Shown piece by piece: positions 11,338-20,318 of a stretch of 64,000 nt of DNA; position 1 is the stretch's first letter; every line of letters starts with the position of its first letter. The notes below the pieces were generated by a model. The model was not told where the DNA came from. It made no database searches and saw nothing but the letters and a program-made list of their open reading frames with translations. This DNA comes from Gordonia jacobaea (GTDB lineage: Bacteria > Actinomycetota > Actinomycetes > Mycobacteriales > Mycobacteriaceae). Location: the NCBI RefSeq assembly GCF_001186365.1, contig NZ_LDTZ01000013.1, positions 434,001-498,000 on the forward strand. Direction: 5' to 3'. The position numbers were made by a program, and so were the translations under genes.

Positions 11338-12323
11338 GGACGGCAGTGTTCTCGCACCCATGGTGGTTGCTCGCGCTTGTCCTCGTCGCCGCTCTCGGCG
11401 CAGGCTATTGGTACATGCTCCGGATGCGGCGCCAGCGGGCGTTGCAGTTCGCCAACACCGAGATGCTCGACCGCATCGTGCCCGCAGAGCCGCGGTGGAA
11501 GCGTTGGCTGCGCCACGCACCGATGGTCGCGCTGCTCTTGGCGTTGGTGCTGCTCGTGGTCGCAGTCGCCGGACCGCAGGCCAACCGCAAGATCCCGCGG
11601 AACAAGGCGACGGTGATCCTGGTGATGGACGTGTCGCGCTCGATGAACGCCACCGATGTCGCACCGTCGAGAATCAAGGCGGCACAGTCGGCGGCGAAAC
11701 AGTTCGCCGACAACCTCACCGACGGCATCAACCTGGGACTGATCTCGTTCGCCGGCACGGCGTCGACGTTGGTCACCCCGACGCCGAATCACGACGCCAC
11801 CAAGCAGGCGGTCGACAAGTTGCAGCTCGCCGACAAGACGGCGACCGGTGAGGGAATCTTCGCCGCTCTGCAGCAGATCCAGACTCTCAACGCGGTGCTC
11901 GGCGGAGACGAGGGCGCACCACCCGCGCGCATCGTGCTGCTCTCCGACGGTAAAGAGACCGTGCCGGACGACCCGGACGACCCGCGCGGAGCCTTCACCG
12001 CCGCTCGCAAGGCGAAAGAGGAGAAGATCCCCGTTTCCACGATCTCGTTCGGTACCTCGACGGGAACCGTCGATCTCGAGGGCGATCAGGTTCCGGTTCC
12101 GGTCGACGACGAGTCGCTGCGCAAGATCGCCAACCTCAGCGGCGGCCGGTTCTTCACGGCGTCGAGTCTCGATGAGCTGAACAAGGTCTACAGCACCTTG
12201 CAGGAGGAGATCGGCTACGAGTACCGCAAGGGCGACGATTCGTGGCCGTGGCTGCTCGCCGGCACCATTTTCGTCATCCTCGCCGCGGGCGGTGCGATGC
12301 TCATCAACCAGCGATTACCCTGA
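11334..12323 (+). CDS. VWA-domain membrane protein (Rv1481-like)
   Basis: A 329-residue protein with two N-terminal membrane helices (about residues 9-27 and 62-83), an extracytoplasmic or cytoplasmic von Willebrand A domain (about 95-285) with a complete MIDAS motif DVSRSM, and a C-terminal membrane helix (about 303-322). The layout matches BatA-like partners of MoxR. The GTG start overlaps the DUF58 stop by four bases, so the two are translationally coupled. MIDAS-bound metal probably mediates protein-protein contact. The link to the neighbouring cell-wall gene ripA is positional only. Confidence 0.85.
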   Translation: MRTAVFSHPWWLLALVLVAALGAGYWYMLRMRRQRALQFANTEMLDRIVPAEPRWKRWLRHAPMVALLLALVLLVVAVAGPQANRKIPRNKATVILVMDVSRSMNATDVAPSRIKAAQSAAKQFADNLTDGINLGLISFAGTASTLVTPTPNHDATKQAVDKLQLADKTATGEGIFAALQQIQTLNAVLGGDEGAPPARIVLLSDGKETVPDDPDDPRGAFTAARKAKEEKIPVSTISFGTSTGTVDLEGDQVPVPVDDESLRKIANLSGGRFFTASSLDELNKVYSTLQEEIGYEYRKGDDSWPWLLAGTIFVILAAGGAMLINQRLP

Positions 12324-12390
12324 TCGTCGTCGATCATCACCGCATCGACCCTGCCGACGTCACACGCACTCGCAACCGATAGGTTTGTAA

Positions 12391-13131
<741 letters not shown>

Positions 13132-13213
13132 ACCCCCTCGGCCGCACACCCCCCAGCCTCACACGCACAGACACCATCCACAGACACGCCTACCCGCAGA
13201 GGAGCCCAGCACT

Positions 13214-14050
13214 GTGAGCGGAATCCTGGACGGAAAGACCGTCCTCATCACCGGCATCATCACCGACGCGTCAATCGCGTTCAGCACGGCCAAGGTCGCG
13301 CAGGAGCAGGGCGCGAAGGTGATCATCACCGGCATCCCCGAACGACTGCGACTGATCGACCGCATCGCCAAACGGCTCCCGCAGGAGGTTCCGCCAGCGA
13401 TTCCGCTCGATGTCACCGACGAGCAGAGCCTCGGCGAGCTCGCCGACAAGGTGCGCGAACTCGCGCCCGAGGGGGTCGACGGTCTCGTGCACTCGATCGC
13501 GTTCGCACCGAAGACGCTGATGGGGCCCGACGCCGTGCCCTTCCTCGACGGTCCTGGTCCCGATGTCGCGAAGTCGTTCGAGATCTCGGCGTGGAGCTAC
13601 GCCTCGCTGGCTCGCGCGGCGCTGCCCGTGATGAACGAGGGCGGTTCGATCGTCGGCATGGACTTCGACCCGCGGACCGCGCTGCCGGACTACAACTGGA
13701 TGGGCGTTGCGAAGGCCGCACTCGAGTCGGTCAACCGCTACGTGGCGCGCGAGGTCGGCTACGCGAAGAAGATCCGTTCCAACCTCGTCGCCGCCGGTCC
13801 GATCAAAACGCTTGCAGCCAAGGCGATTTCGGGTACGGCTACCGACGATGCCAAGAAACTCACCATGCTCAACACCTACTGGGACGGCGCGTCGCCCATC
13901 GGTTGGGACGTCAACGACCCGGTAGTGGTCGGTAAGAGTGTGTGCACCCTGCTCAGCGATTGGCTGCCCGGCACAACGGGCTCGATCGTGTACGTCGACG
14001 GCGGAGCCAGCCACAACACCTGGTTCCCGGAGAACTTCCTCAGCGAGTGA
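13214..14050 (+). CDS. inhA: enoyl-ACP reductase InhA
   Basis: A 278-residue NADH-dependent enoyl-ACP reductase of FAS-II, the isoniazid target in mycobacteria. Its N-terminus GKTVLITGIITDASIAF is the unusual InhA nucleotide motif. HSIAF (the Ser94 region) and the active-site run YNWMGVAKAALESVNRY, with Tyr and Lys in place, are visible. The Ser94-equivalent serine is conserved. The start is GTG, preceded by GAGGAGC. It overlaps hemH by four bases. Confidence 0.95.
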   Translation: MSGILDGKTVLITGIITDASIAFSTAKVAQEQGAKVIITGIPERLRLIDRIAKRLPQEVPPAIPLDVTDEQSLGELADKVRELAPEGVDGLVHSIAFAPKTLMGPDAVPFLDGPGPDVAKSFEISAWSYASLARAALPVMNEGGSIVGMDFDPRTALPDYNWMGVAKAALESVNRYVAREVGYAKKIRSNLVAAGPIKTLAAKAISGTATDDAKKLTMLNTYWDGASPIGWDVNDPVVVGKSVCTLLSDWLPGTTGSIVYVDGGASHNTWFPENFLSE

Positions 14051-15195
14051 CTTCGCAGAGCTCGAGCGCACAGAACAGCACGGCATTCGACGCCGTGCTG
14101 TTCCTCTCGTTCGGCGGACCCAACGGGCCCGACGAGGTGATGCCATTCCTCGAGAACGTCACGCGCGGTCGAGGCATCCCGCGCGAGCGACTGGAAGCCG
14201 TCGCCGAGCACTACTACCACTTCGGTGGGGTGTCGCCGATCAATCGACTGAACCTGGACATGATCGAGTCGTTGCGTGCCGAACTCGCGCGACGGGGACG
14301 CGACCTTCCGGTCTACTTCGGCAACCGCAACTGGGAGCCGATGGTCGAGGACACCGTCGAGCAGATGTACGCCGACGGTCATCGGCGGGTGCTCGTGTTC
14401 CCGACCTCCGCCTGGGGCGGCTACTCGGGATGCCGTCAGTATCACGAGGACATCGCCCGTGCCCTCGACGCACTCGCCGCCCGCGTCCCCGATTCGGCTG
14501 ACGACCCGTTGTTGCTTCGCAAGCTCCCGCAGTACTGGGCCGAGCCGTCTTTCGTCGACGCCGGCGCCGACGCGGTGCGTCGCGCGGTGGCTTCGCTGCC
14601 CGCTTCGGACACGCCCACTCATCTCGTCTTCACCGCGCACTCCGTACCGATGTCGGCTGACGCGGCGTCCGGGCCCGTCGACGACACCGCCGAGCGCACC
14701 GGCGACACCACGAATGGTGAGGGCATCACAGCCGGTGGCGGTCGGCTCTACTCACGGCAGGTGCGCGCGGCGTCGAACGCCGTCGCCGAGGCGCTCGAAG
14801 GTGCTGCACACTCCGATGTCGACCAGGTCTGGCAGTCGAGGTCTGGCCCGCCACAGATCCCGTGGCTCGAGCCCGACATTTGCGACCACCTCGAATCACT
14901 CTCCGCGGCAGGCGTTTCCAGAGTGGTGGTGAGTCCCGTCGGATTCATCTCCGATCACCTCGAGGTGGTGTGGGACCTCGACAACGAGGCCGCGGACGTC
15001 GCCGAGAAACTCGGGATGGAGTACGCGCGTGCCGACAGCGTGGGAACCGATCCGCGTTTCATCACGATGATCGCCGACCTCATCGAACGCTACGCCGACG
15101 GCGAGGGTGACCTGCGGGCACTCGGGTGCGCCGACAACGGTGCGACGTGCCGCCCGAACTGCTGCGTCCCGGTGCGCCGACCTCAGCGGGCCTAG
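14047..15195 (+). CDS. hemH: ferrochelatase (coproporphyrin-type)
   Basis: A 382-residue ferrochelatase that inserts ferrous iron into a porphyrin. Actinobacterial members act on coproporphyrin III in the coproporphyrin-dependent haem route (HemH/CpfC). The N-terminal run VLFLSFGGPNGPDEVMPFLENV and SPVGFISDHLEVVWDLD with its conserved His and Glu are typical. The C-terminus has clustered cysteines (GCADNGATCRPNCC), consistent with the [2Fe-2S] cluster known in mycobacterial ferrochelatase. The GTG start overlaps the inhA stop (GTGA), so the two are coupled. The haem-iron link fits the iron theme of the window's right half, but no iron box was seen here. Confidence 0.93.
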   Translation: MTSQSSSAQNSTAFDAVLFLSFGGPNGPDEVMPFLENVTRGRGIPRERLEAVAEHYYHFGGVSPINRLNLDMIESLRAELARRGRDLPVYFGNRNWEPMVEDTVEQMYADGHRRVLVFPTSAWGGYSGCRQYHEDIARALDALAARVPDSADDPLLLRKLPQYWAEPSFVDAGADAVRRAVASLPASDTPTHLVFTAHSVPMSADAASGPVDDTAERTGDTTNGEGITAGGGRLYSRQVRAASNAVAEALEGAAHSDVDQVWQSRSGPPQIPWLEPDICDHLESLSAAGVSRVVVSPVGFISDHLEVVWDLDNEAADVAEKLGMEYARADSVGTDPRFITMIADLIERYADGEGDLRALGCADNGATCRPNCCVPVRRPQRA

Positions 15196-15197
15196 CA

Positions 15198-15986
15198 GTG
15201 GGGTCGGGGTCGGAGGTAGACGACGATGCGGTCGCGACGTCGTTCACCGACCTCGTGGCCGACGGCGCGGCCGCCGACGTGTCGGGTTGGGATTTCTCGT
15301 GGTTGGACGGACGCGCAACCGAGGAACGCCCACCGTGGGGTTACGCGCGTGCGATGGCGGATCGTCTCGGCACCGCGTCGGCATCCTTGGATCTTCAAAC
15401 CGGCGGTGGCGAAGTGCTGGCGGAGGCGGGACGTATCCCGCCGACGGCGGTAGCGACGGAGTCGTGGCCACCCAATGTCGCGCACGCGACCAAGCTGTTG
15501 CACCCGCGTGGGGTAGTGGTGGTCAACTGTGCCGATGAGCCACCATTTCCGTTCGCCGACAACGCTTTCGACCTTGTGACAAGCAGGCATCCCGCAACGA
15601 TCTGGTGGGATGAGATCGCTCGCGTACTCGCACCCGGTGGCACCTACCTCGCACAGCATGTAGGTCCTGCGAGTGCTTTCGAATTGATCGAGTTCTTCCT
15701 GGGACCTCAGCCCTCGGGACGCAGACACCGGCGTCCCGAGGACGAGGTGCGGTCAGCTGAATCGGCGGGATTCGAGGTCGTCGATCTTCGCACGGCCAGA
15801 CTCCGCATCGAGATCTTCGACGTCGCCGCGGTGATCTATCTCCTGAGAAAGGTTGTGTGGTGGGTCCCCGGATTCACGGTGGACGGATATCGGGGCCGGC
15901 TTCGCGAACTACACGAGCAGATCCAGCGGGAGGGGCCGTTCGTCGCCCACTCCACACGTCACCTCATCGAGGCACGTCGACGCTGA
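15198..15986 (+). CDS. class I SAM-dependent methyltransferase-like protein
   Basis: A protein of about 262 residues with a Rossmann methyltransferase pattern. LDLQTGGGEVLAEAG (motif I) is near residue 65, then FPFADNAFDLVTSRH and IARVLAPGGTYLAQHVG (post motif). The motif-I glycine pattern is slightly unusual (QTGGGE). I chose the GTG at 15198, three bases after hemH; an upstream GTG at 15147 inside hemH is also possible. The substrate is unknown. It is co-directional with hemH and may be part of that operon. Confidence 0.75.
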   Translation: MGSGSEVDDDAVATSFTDLVADGAAADVSGWDFSWLDGRATEERPPWGYARAMADRLGTASASLDLQTGGGEVLAEAGRIPPTAVATESWPPNVAHATKLLHPRGVVVVNCADEPPFPFADNAFDLVTSRHPATIWWDEIARVLAPGGTYLAQHVGPASAFELIEFFLGPQPSGRRHRRPEDEVRSAESAGFEVVDLRTARLRIEIFDVAAVIYLLRKVVWWVPGFTVDGYRGRLRELHEQIQREGPFVAHSTRHLIEARRR

Positions 15987-15994
15987 CGACGGCT

Positions 15995-16795
15995 TTACGG
16001 GATCGTCGGTACGTACTCGGAGATGACCCGATTGACCGCGGCGCCGCGTGCGGCGCGGGCAAGCGAGACCAGGCGTCGTAATTCGCCGTCGCCGGAATGC
16101 AATTCGTTCGACGTCGCGCCGAAGGTGACGTCACCTCGACCGGCGACGGTGACGATGGCCTCGATCTGAGCGGCGCTATCGATCACTCTCCTCGCACGGG
16201 TGTCGTCGTGGGGCGGGAGGTCGACCTGATTGCGCAGCGTGAGCGCGCGGACGGAGCCACGGAGATCGGCAGGAGGGTTGCCTGCGCGCGAGCCGACCCT
16301 GGTGGCCAGGGCTGCTGCCTCCGAGACCGATTGCCGCAGTTGATATTCCACTTCACCGACGGGTGCCGACGGGTCTGCGGGCAGCGGGGCGGCGTAGCGG
16401 TACACAGACCACCGGCATACGTCGGCGTCGAGGTTGGGGACGAGCGCGAGGGGGCCTGCGCGCTTTCCGATCTCGTCGTCGACAAGCAGGACTTCGCCGG
16501 CTGCGAAGCACGCAGACGTGGCAGGTCCGGGGGGCAGACCGTGGGGGTCGCCCGCTGACGGCAGGCGCACCGACATCGCCGTGGCACCGCGTAGGAGTGA
16601 GAGGAGTCCGAGAACGCCGTCGTTGCCGATGCGCGGGTGGTCGGTGTGGTCGTCGACCGTGTGGTGATCGGCGAAGATCGCGAGTGTGTCGGCCACGTCG
16701 TCGGGTGAGCATCGGCCCGCCAGCCACGCCGCGGCCCAGCCGCCGAGCGCGCATGCTGGCCACGCTCGCGTCACGGTGTGGTCGGTACTGGTCAC
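15995..16795 (-). CDS. conserved actinobacterial protein (Rv1486c-like)
   Basis: A 266-residue soluble protein without a recognisable catalytic motif. Position and orientation, antisense to its surroundings between hemH and the nfeD/stomatin pair, match Rv1486c of M. tuberculosis. Features are an Ala/Trp-rich N-terminus, a central region with LVPNLDADVCRWSVYRY, and a conserved-looking end, VNRVISEYVPTIP. Its 3' end is eight bases from the converging methyltransferase. The function is unknown. Confidence 0.7.
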   Translation of the reverse strand: MTSTDHTVTRAWPACALGGWAAAWLAGRCSPDDVADTLAIFADHHTVDDHTDHPRIGNDGVLGLLSLLRGATAMSVRLPSAGDPHGLPPGPATSACFAAGEVLLVDDEIGKRAGPLALVPNLDADVCRWSVYRYAAPLPADPSAPVGEVEYQLRQSVSEAAALATRVGSRAGNPPADLRGSVRALTLRNQVDLPPHDDTRARRVIDSAAQIEAIVTVAGRGDVTFGATSNELHSGDGELRRLVSLARAARGAAVNRVISEYVPTIP

Positions 16796-16925
16796 GAGGA
16801 ATCACGATACCGATGGCGGCTCACGCGCGCCGCGCGCATCGACACCGACATCGACACCGACACGTCATGGAGGTGCCCGGCGTGGCGACACGCAGCGCGT
16901 CGGGTCTGCCCTTAGCGTGTCCGGA

Positions 16926-17756
16926 GTGAGCGACGATCGATATGGACGAGACGTGCTGGCGACGCCGCGCCGGGCCAAGCCGAGGCCTCCAGAGGTGGCG
17001 GCCGAACGTGACCTGGTTGTCGAGGACGCCGCGACCGGCTTCTGTGGTGCCGTCATCGGCTTGGAGAAGAGCTACTCCGGCGACCTGGTGCGACTCGAGG
17101 ATCGTCACGGACGATCGCGCGTGTTCCTGATGCTGCCGGGGGCGTTTCTCATCGACGGCAAGCCGGTGACGCTCGTACGTCCGCGGACCCGCGGTCCGCA
17201 GGCCGCGTCGCGCACCGCATCCGGATCGCGGGCGCTACCGCAACAACGTGCACGGCAAGCCAGAGCGAGTCGACTGTTTGTCGAGGGTGTGCACGACGCC
17301 ACCCTCATCGAGCGTGTGTGGGGCGCGGACCTCCGCGCGGAAGGCGTCGTCGTGGAGAGTCTCGACGGACTCGACAATCTCGAATCCGCGTTGGCGGAGT
17401 TCGGTCCGGCACCGCATCGCCGCGTCGGCGTTCTGGTCGATCATCTCGTCGCGGGATCCAAGGAGGAACGACTGACCGCGGACGTTGGCGAGAACGTTCT
17501 GGTGTGCGGGCATCCCTATATCGACGTCTGGCAGGCGGTGAAGCCGTCATCGGTGCGGATCACGAAGTGGCCTGATGTTCCGCGCGGCGAAGACTGGAAG
17601 ACAGGCATCTGTGCACGACTTCGATGGGGCACACCGCAGGACGGCTGGCGTCGAGTTCTAGCCGGAGTCAACAACTTTCGTGATCTCGAGGTTCCGCTGT
17701 TGCGGTCGGTCGAAGAACTGATCGACTTCGTGACGCTCACGCCCGGCGACGACTGA
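16926..17756 (+). CDS. DUF3097-family protein
   Basis: A 276-residue conserved actinobacterial protein. It starts at GTG 16926 with the family-like beginning SDDRYGRDVLATP; earlier codons overlap the divergent neighbour and are rejected. An N-terminal beta-rich part (about 30-90, GAVIGLEKSYSGDLVRLEDRHG) is followed by a second domain opening with LFVEGVHDATLIERVWG and, later, GVLVDHLVAGSKEER. That pair resembles the Glu and Asp-x-Asp corners of a TOPRIM nucleotidyl-transfer fold, with the second Asp replaced by His. This reading is an inference. The biochemical role is unknown. Confidence 0.7.
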   Translation: MSDDRYGRDVLATPRRAKPRPPEVAAERDLVVEDAATGFCGAVIGLEKSYSGDLVRLEDRHGRSRVFLMLPGAFLIDGKPVTLVRPRTRGPQAASRTASGSRALPQQRARQARASRLFVEGVHDATLIERVWGADLRAEGVVVESLDGLDNLESALAEFGPAPHRRVGVLVDHLVAGSKEERLTADVGENVLVCGHPYIDVWQAVKPSSVRITKWPDVPRGEDWKTGICARLRWGTPQDGWRRVLAGVNNFRDLEVPLLRSVEELIDFVTLTPGDD

Positions 17757-17818
17757 CCAGACGGCACAGTTTCTGCTCGTCGTCGGGTTTGTCGGATTCG
17801 TTCTGGCACAATGAATAT

Positions 17819-18247
17819 ATGAGCGCACTGATCTGGCTTGCCGCCGCGATCGTGCTGCTGATCGGAGAGATCTTCAGTGGCGATCTCGTCCTTCTCATGC
17901 TCGCAGGTGGTGCGTTCGCCACTGCGGGTGTCGACGTCGCGTTCGATCCACCGATATGGGTCGACGGAGTCGTCTTCGCCGTGGTGTCCATCCTGCTGGT
18001 CGCCGTCGTGCGGCCGGTTGCCAAGCGCCACATGTTGAGTCGACCGCGCGTGCTCACCAACACCGAGGCGTTGGAGGGCAAGCAGGGAATCGTGACCGAG
18101 CAGATCGACGGCAATGACGGTCGGGTGAAGATCGGCGGCGAGATCTGGTCGGCGCGGTCGATGGACCCGGCCGAGACCATCGAGCCGGGTGAACATGTGA
18201 CGATCGTGCAGATCGACGGCGCGACCGCTGTCGTCTGGAAGGGATGA
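17819..18247 (+). CDS. NfeD-family membrane protein
   Basis: A 142-residue short NfeD protein (Rv1487-like). Two N-terminal hydrophobic segments (about residues 3-23 and 40-65) are followed by a C-terminal OB-fold (about 80-142, including GKQGIVTEQIDGNDGRVKIGGEIWSA). NfeD proteins partner with stomatin/SPFH proteins, and the SPFH gene starts at the base after this stop codon. The ATG at 17819 is chosen because the hydrophobic segment starts there; the ribosome site is poor. Confidence 0.88.
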   Translation: MSALIWLAAAIVLLIGEIFSGDLVLLMLAGGAFATAGVDVAFDPPIWVDGVVFAVVSILLVAVVRPVAKRHMLSRPRVLTNTEALEGKQGIVTEQIDGNDGRVKIGGEIWSARSMDPAETIEPGEHVTIVQIDGATAVVWKG

Positions 18248-19474
18248 ATGGCAATGGAATACATCGGCTTGGCCGTGGTGATCCTGCTGGTGCTCCTCGT
18301 TGTGGTGGTCCTGGCGAAATCGGTAGCACTGATTCCGCAGGCCGAGGCCGCGGTGATCGAACGGCTCGGTCGCTACACGCGAACCGTCTCCGGTCAGTTG
18401 ACGCTCCTGCTGCCGTTCATCGATCGCATTCGCGCACGGGTCGACATCCGTGAACGTGTCGTGTCGTTTCCGCCGCAGCCGGTGATCACCGAGGACAACC
18501 TGACCCTGTCGATCGACACGGTCGTGTACTTCCAGGTGACCAACCCGCGGTCGGCGGTCTACGAGATCGACGACTACATCGCGGGTGTCGAGCAGCTCAC
18601 CATCACCACGTTGCGCAACGTCGTCGGTGGCATGACGCTCGAGGAGACGCTGACCTCTCGTGACTCGATCAACGGGCAGCTGCGTGGTGTCCTCGACGAG
18701 GCGACCGGCAGGTGGGGCTTGCGAGTGGCTCGCGTCGAACTGAAGTCGATCATGCCGCCTCCGTCGATCCAGGAGTCGATGGAGAAGCAGATGAAGGCCG
18801 ACCGGGAGAAGCGCGCGACGATCCTCGCCGCCGAGGGCCAGCGTGAGTCGGCGATCAAGACGGCCGAAGGTAACAAGCAGAGCCAGATCCTCGCGGCGGA
18901 GGGCGCCAAGCAGGCTGCGATTCTCGGCGCGGAGGCCGACCGGCAGTCACGCATTCTGCGCGCCCAGGGCGATCGCGCGGCGGTCTACCTGCAGGCGCAA
19001 GGCGAGGCCAAGGCCATCGAGAAGACCTTTGCTGCGGTGAAGTCGAGCAAGCCGACGCCCGAGGTTCTCGCCTACCAGTACCTGCAGCAGATTCCGGAGA
19101 TGGCCAAGGGTGAGGCGAACAAGGTCTGGGTGCTCCCCACCGATTTCGGCTCGGCGCTGCAGGGATTCGCGAGGTCGTTCGCTCAGCAGGGTGATGACGG
19201 CGTGTTCCGCTACGAGCCCAACCACGACGAATCGGCCCCGGAGGTCGACGACGCCGAGACCGAGGACTGGTTCTCTCTCGCATCAGATCCCAAGGTGGCG
19301 CAGGCGGTAGCAGAGGCCGAGGCCGTTGCGCGCAAGCCCGTCGCCCCCGAGGTGACTGCGCGTCCCGTGCGGTCGTCGCTGCCGTACGCCGAGCCCCAAC
19401 CTGCTGCGAACGAGTTGGCCGACACCGCGTCTCCCGCGACGACGGCCGACGATGAGGCGCTGCGAACCGAGTGA
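18248..19474 (+). CDS. SPFH/stomatin-like membrane protein
   Basis: A 408-residue stomatin/prohibitin family protein (Rv1488, QmcA-like). An N-terminal membrane anchor (about residues 5-24) precedes the SPFH domain (about 28-190). A long charged coiled-coil with repeated AEGxKQxxIL patterns (about 180-250) and an acidic, Pro/Ala-rich C-terminal tail follow. Such proteins form membrane rings or scaffolds and are often linked to proteases or membrane-domain organisation. It begins at the base after the nfeD stop, so the two are co-translated. Confidence 0.92.
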   Translation: MAMEYIGLAVVILLVLLVVVVLAKSVALIPQAEAAVIERLGRYTRTVSGQLTLLLPFIDRIRARVDIRERVVSFPPQPVITEDNLTLSIDTVVYFQVTNPRSAVYEIDDYIAGVEQLTITTLRNVVGGMTLEETLTSRDSINGQLRGVLDEATGRWGLRVARVELKSIMPPPSIQESMEKQMKADREKRATILAAEGQRESAIKTAEGNKQSQILAAEGAKQAAILGAEADRQSRILRAQGDRAAVYLQAQGEAKAIEKTFAAVKSSKPTPEVLAYQYLQQIPEMAKGEANKVWVLPTDFGSALQGFARSFAQQGDDGVFRYEPNHDESAPEVDDAETEDWFSLASDPKVAQAVAEAEAVARKPVAPEVTARPVRSSLPYAEPQPAANELADTASPATTADDEALRTE

Positions 19475-19480
19475 GGCCGC

Positions 19481-20191
19481 TTACGCAGTGGTCGACTGGT
19501 CGCGTACCGGTAGTCGGACGTCGACGATCAGTCCGATGACCCCGACGGCGAAGAAGGTCGCGCTCAAGAGCATGAGCAGAGGATTGCGCTCGCCGGTCAG
19601 AGCGTTGCCGAGCAGGACCACCGCGACGGTGCCCGGCGCAGACGCGATGACCGACGCGATCAGGTAGGGGAGAAGCCGCACGGACGAGAGCCCGGCGCAC
19701 CAGTTCAACAACCAGAACGGACAGATCGGGATCAATCGCAGCGATCCGATCGCCAGCCACCCGCGTGCGGCAAGCCTCGCGTCGATCGTCATGACAACCG
19801 GACGGCTCAGGAAAGGCGTGACCCGATCGCGCCCTGCCCACCGCGCAAGCAGAAATCCGAGCGTCGCGGCAACAGCTGTCGAGATCAGTGCGCCGATGAG
19901 TCCGACCACCGGCCCGAACAGCACGCCCGCGGAGACCGTGAACACGGTGCGGGGGATGGGAAACACGGTGACGAGCGCGTACGCGAGGAAGAAGACCCAG
20001 ACGAACCCCGGTCCGAGGTCCTCGCCCCAACTACGGACGCTCGCAACCGTCGGCACTGGGACCAGGTATGACGTGACCAGCACAGCGCACACCGCTATGA
20101 ACGCGATGACGGCGTTGCGGACCAGACGTCTGCGTGCCACACGGTCTCCGACATCCTGTGTAGGCGTCGGGGTCACGGTCTCTGAGGGCAC
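19481..20191 (-). CDS. VTT/TVP38-family membrane protein
   Basis: A 236-residue polytopic membrane protein (Rv1491c-like) of the SNARE-associated/VTT family (DedA-related, TVP38/TMEM64). The diagnostic region FPIPRTVFTVSAGVLFGPVVG with re-entrant character is at about 80-105, and RLIPICPFWLLNWCAGLS at about 155. About five or six hydrophobic segments are visible. The GTG start is the first in frame before the hydrophobic region. It converges on the stomatin gene. Its transport substrate is unknown; relatives move or scramble lipids. Confidence 0.85.
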   Translation of the reverse strand: MPSETVTPTPTQDVGDRVARRRLVRNAVIAFIAVCAVLVTSYLVPVPTVASVRSWGEDLGPGFVWVFFLAYALVTVFPIPRTVFTVSAGVLFGPVVGLIGALISTAVAATLGFLLARWAGRDRVTPFLSRPVVMTIDARLAARGWLAIGSLRLIPICPFWLLNWCAGLSSVRLLPYLIASVIASAPGTVAVVLLGNALTGERNPLLMLLSATFFAVGVIGLIVDVRLPVRDQSTTA

Positions 20192-20318
20192 CGGGTAACT
20201 CTACTCGTCGTCCCTTGTGGCGAACTGCTTCCATGGAGCGCTTACCCGACCGAGCGAACGATCGGCTAAGGTTCGGTTACGCGCCCAACAGGAGCATCAC
20301 GGAGGTTAGCCAGACCAC

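Noticed and set aside
16686-16925. N-terminal extension of the DUF3097 frame
   Set aside because: Overlaps the divergent Rv1486c-like gene, is Arg/His-rich low-complexity, and the family start SDDRYGRDVLAT follows the GTG at 16926.
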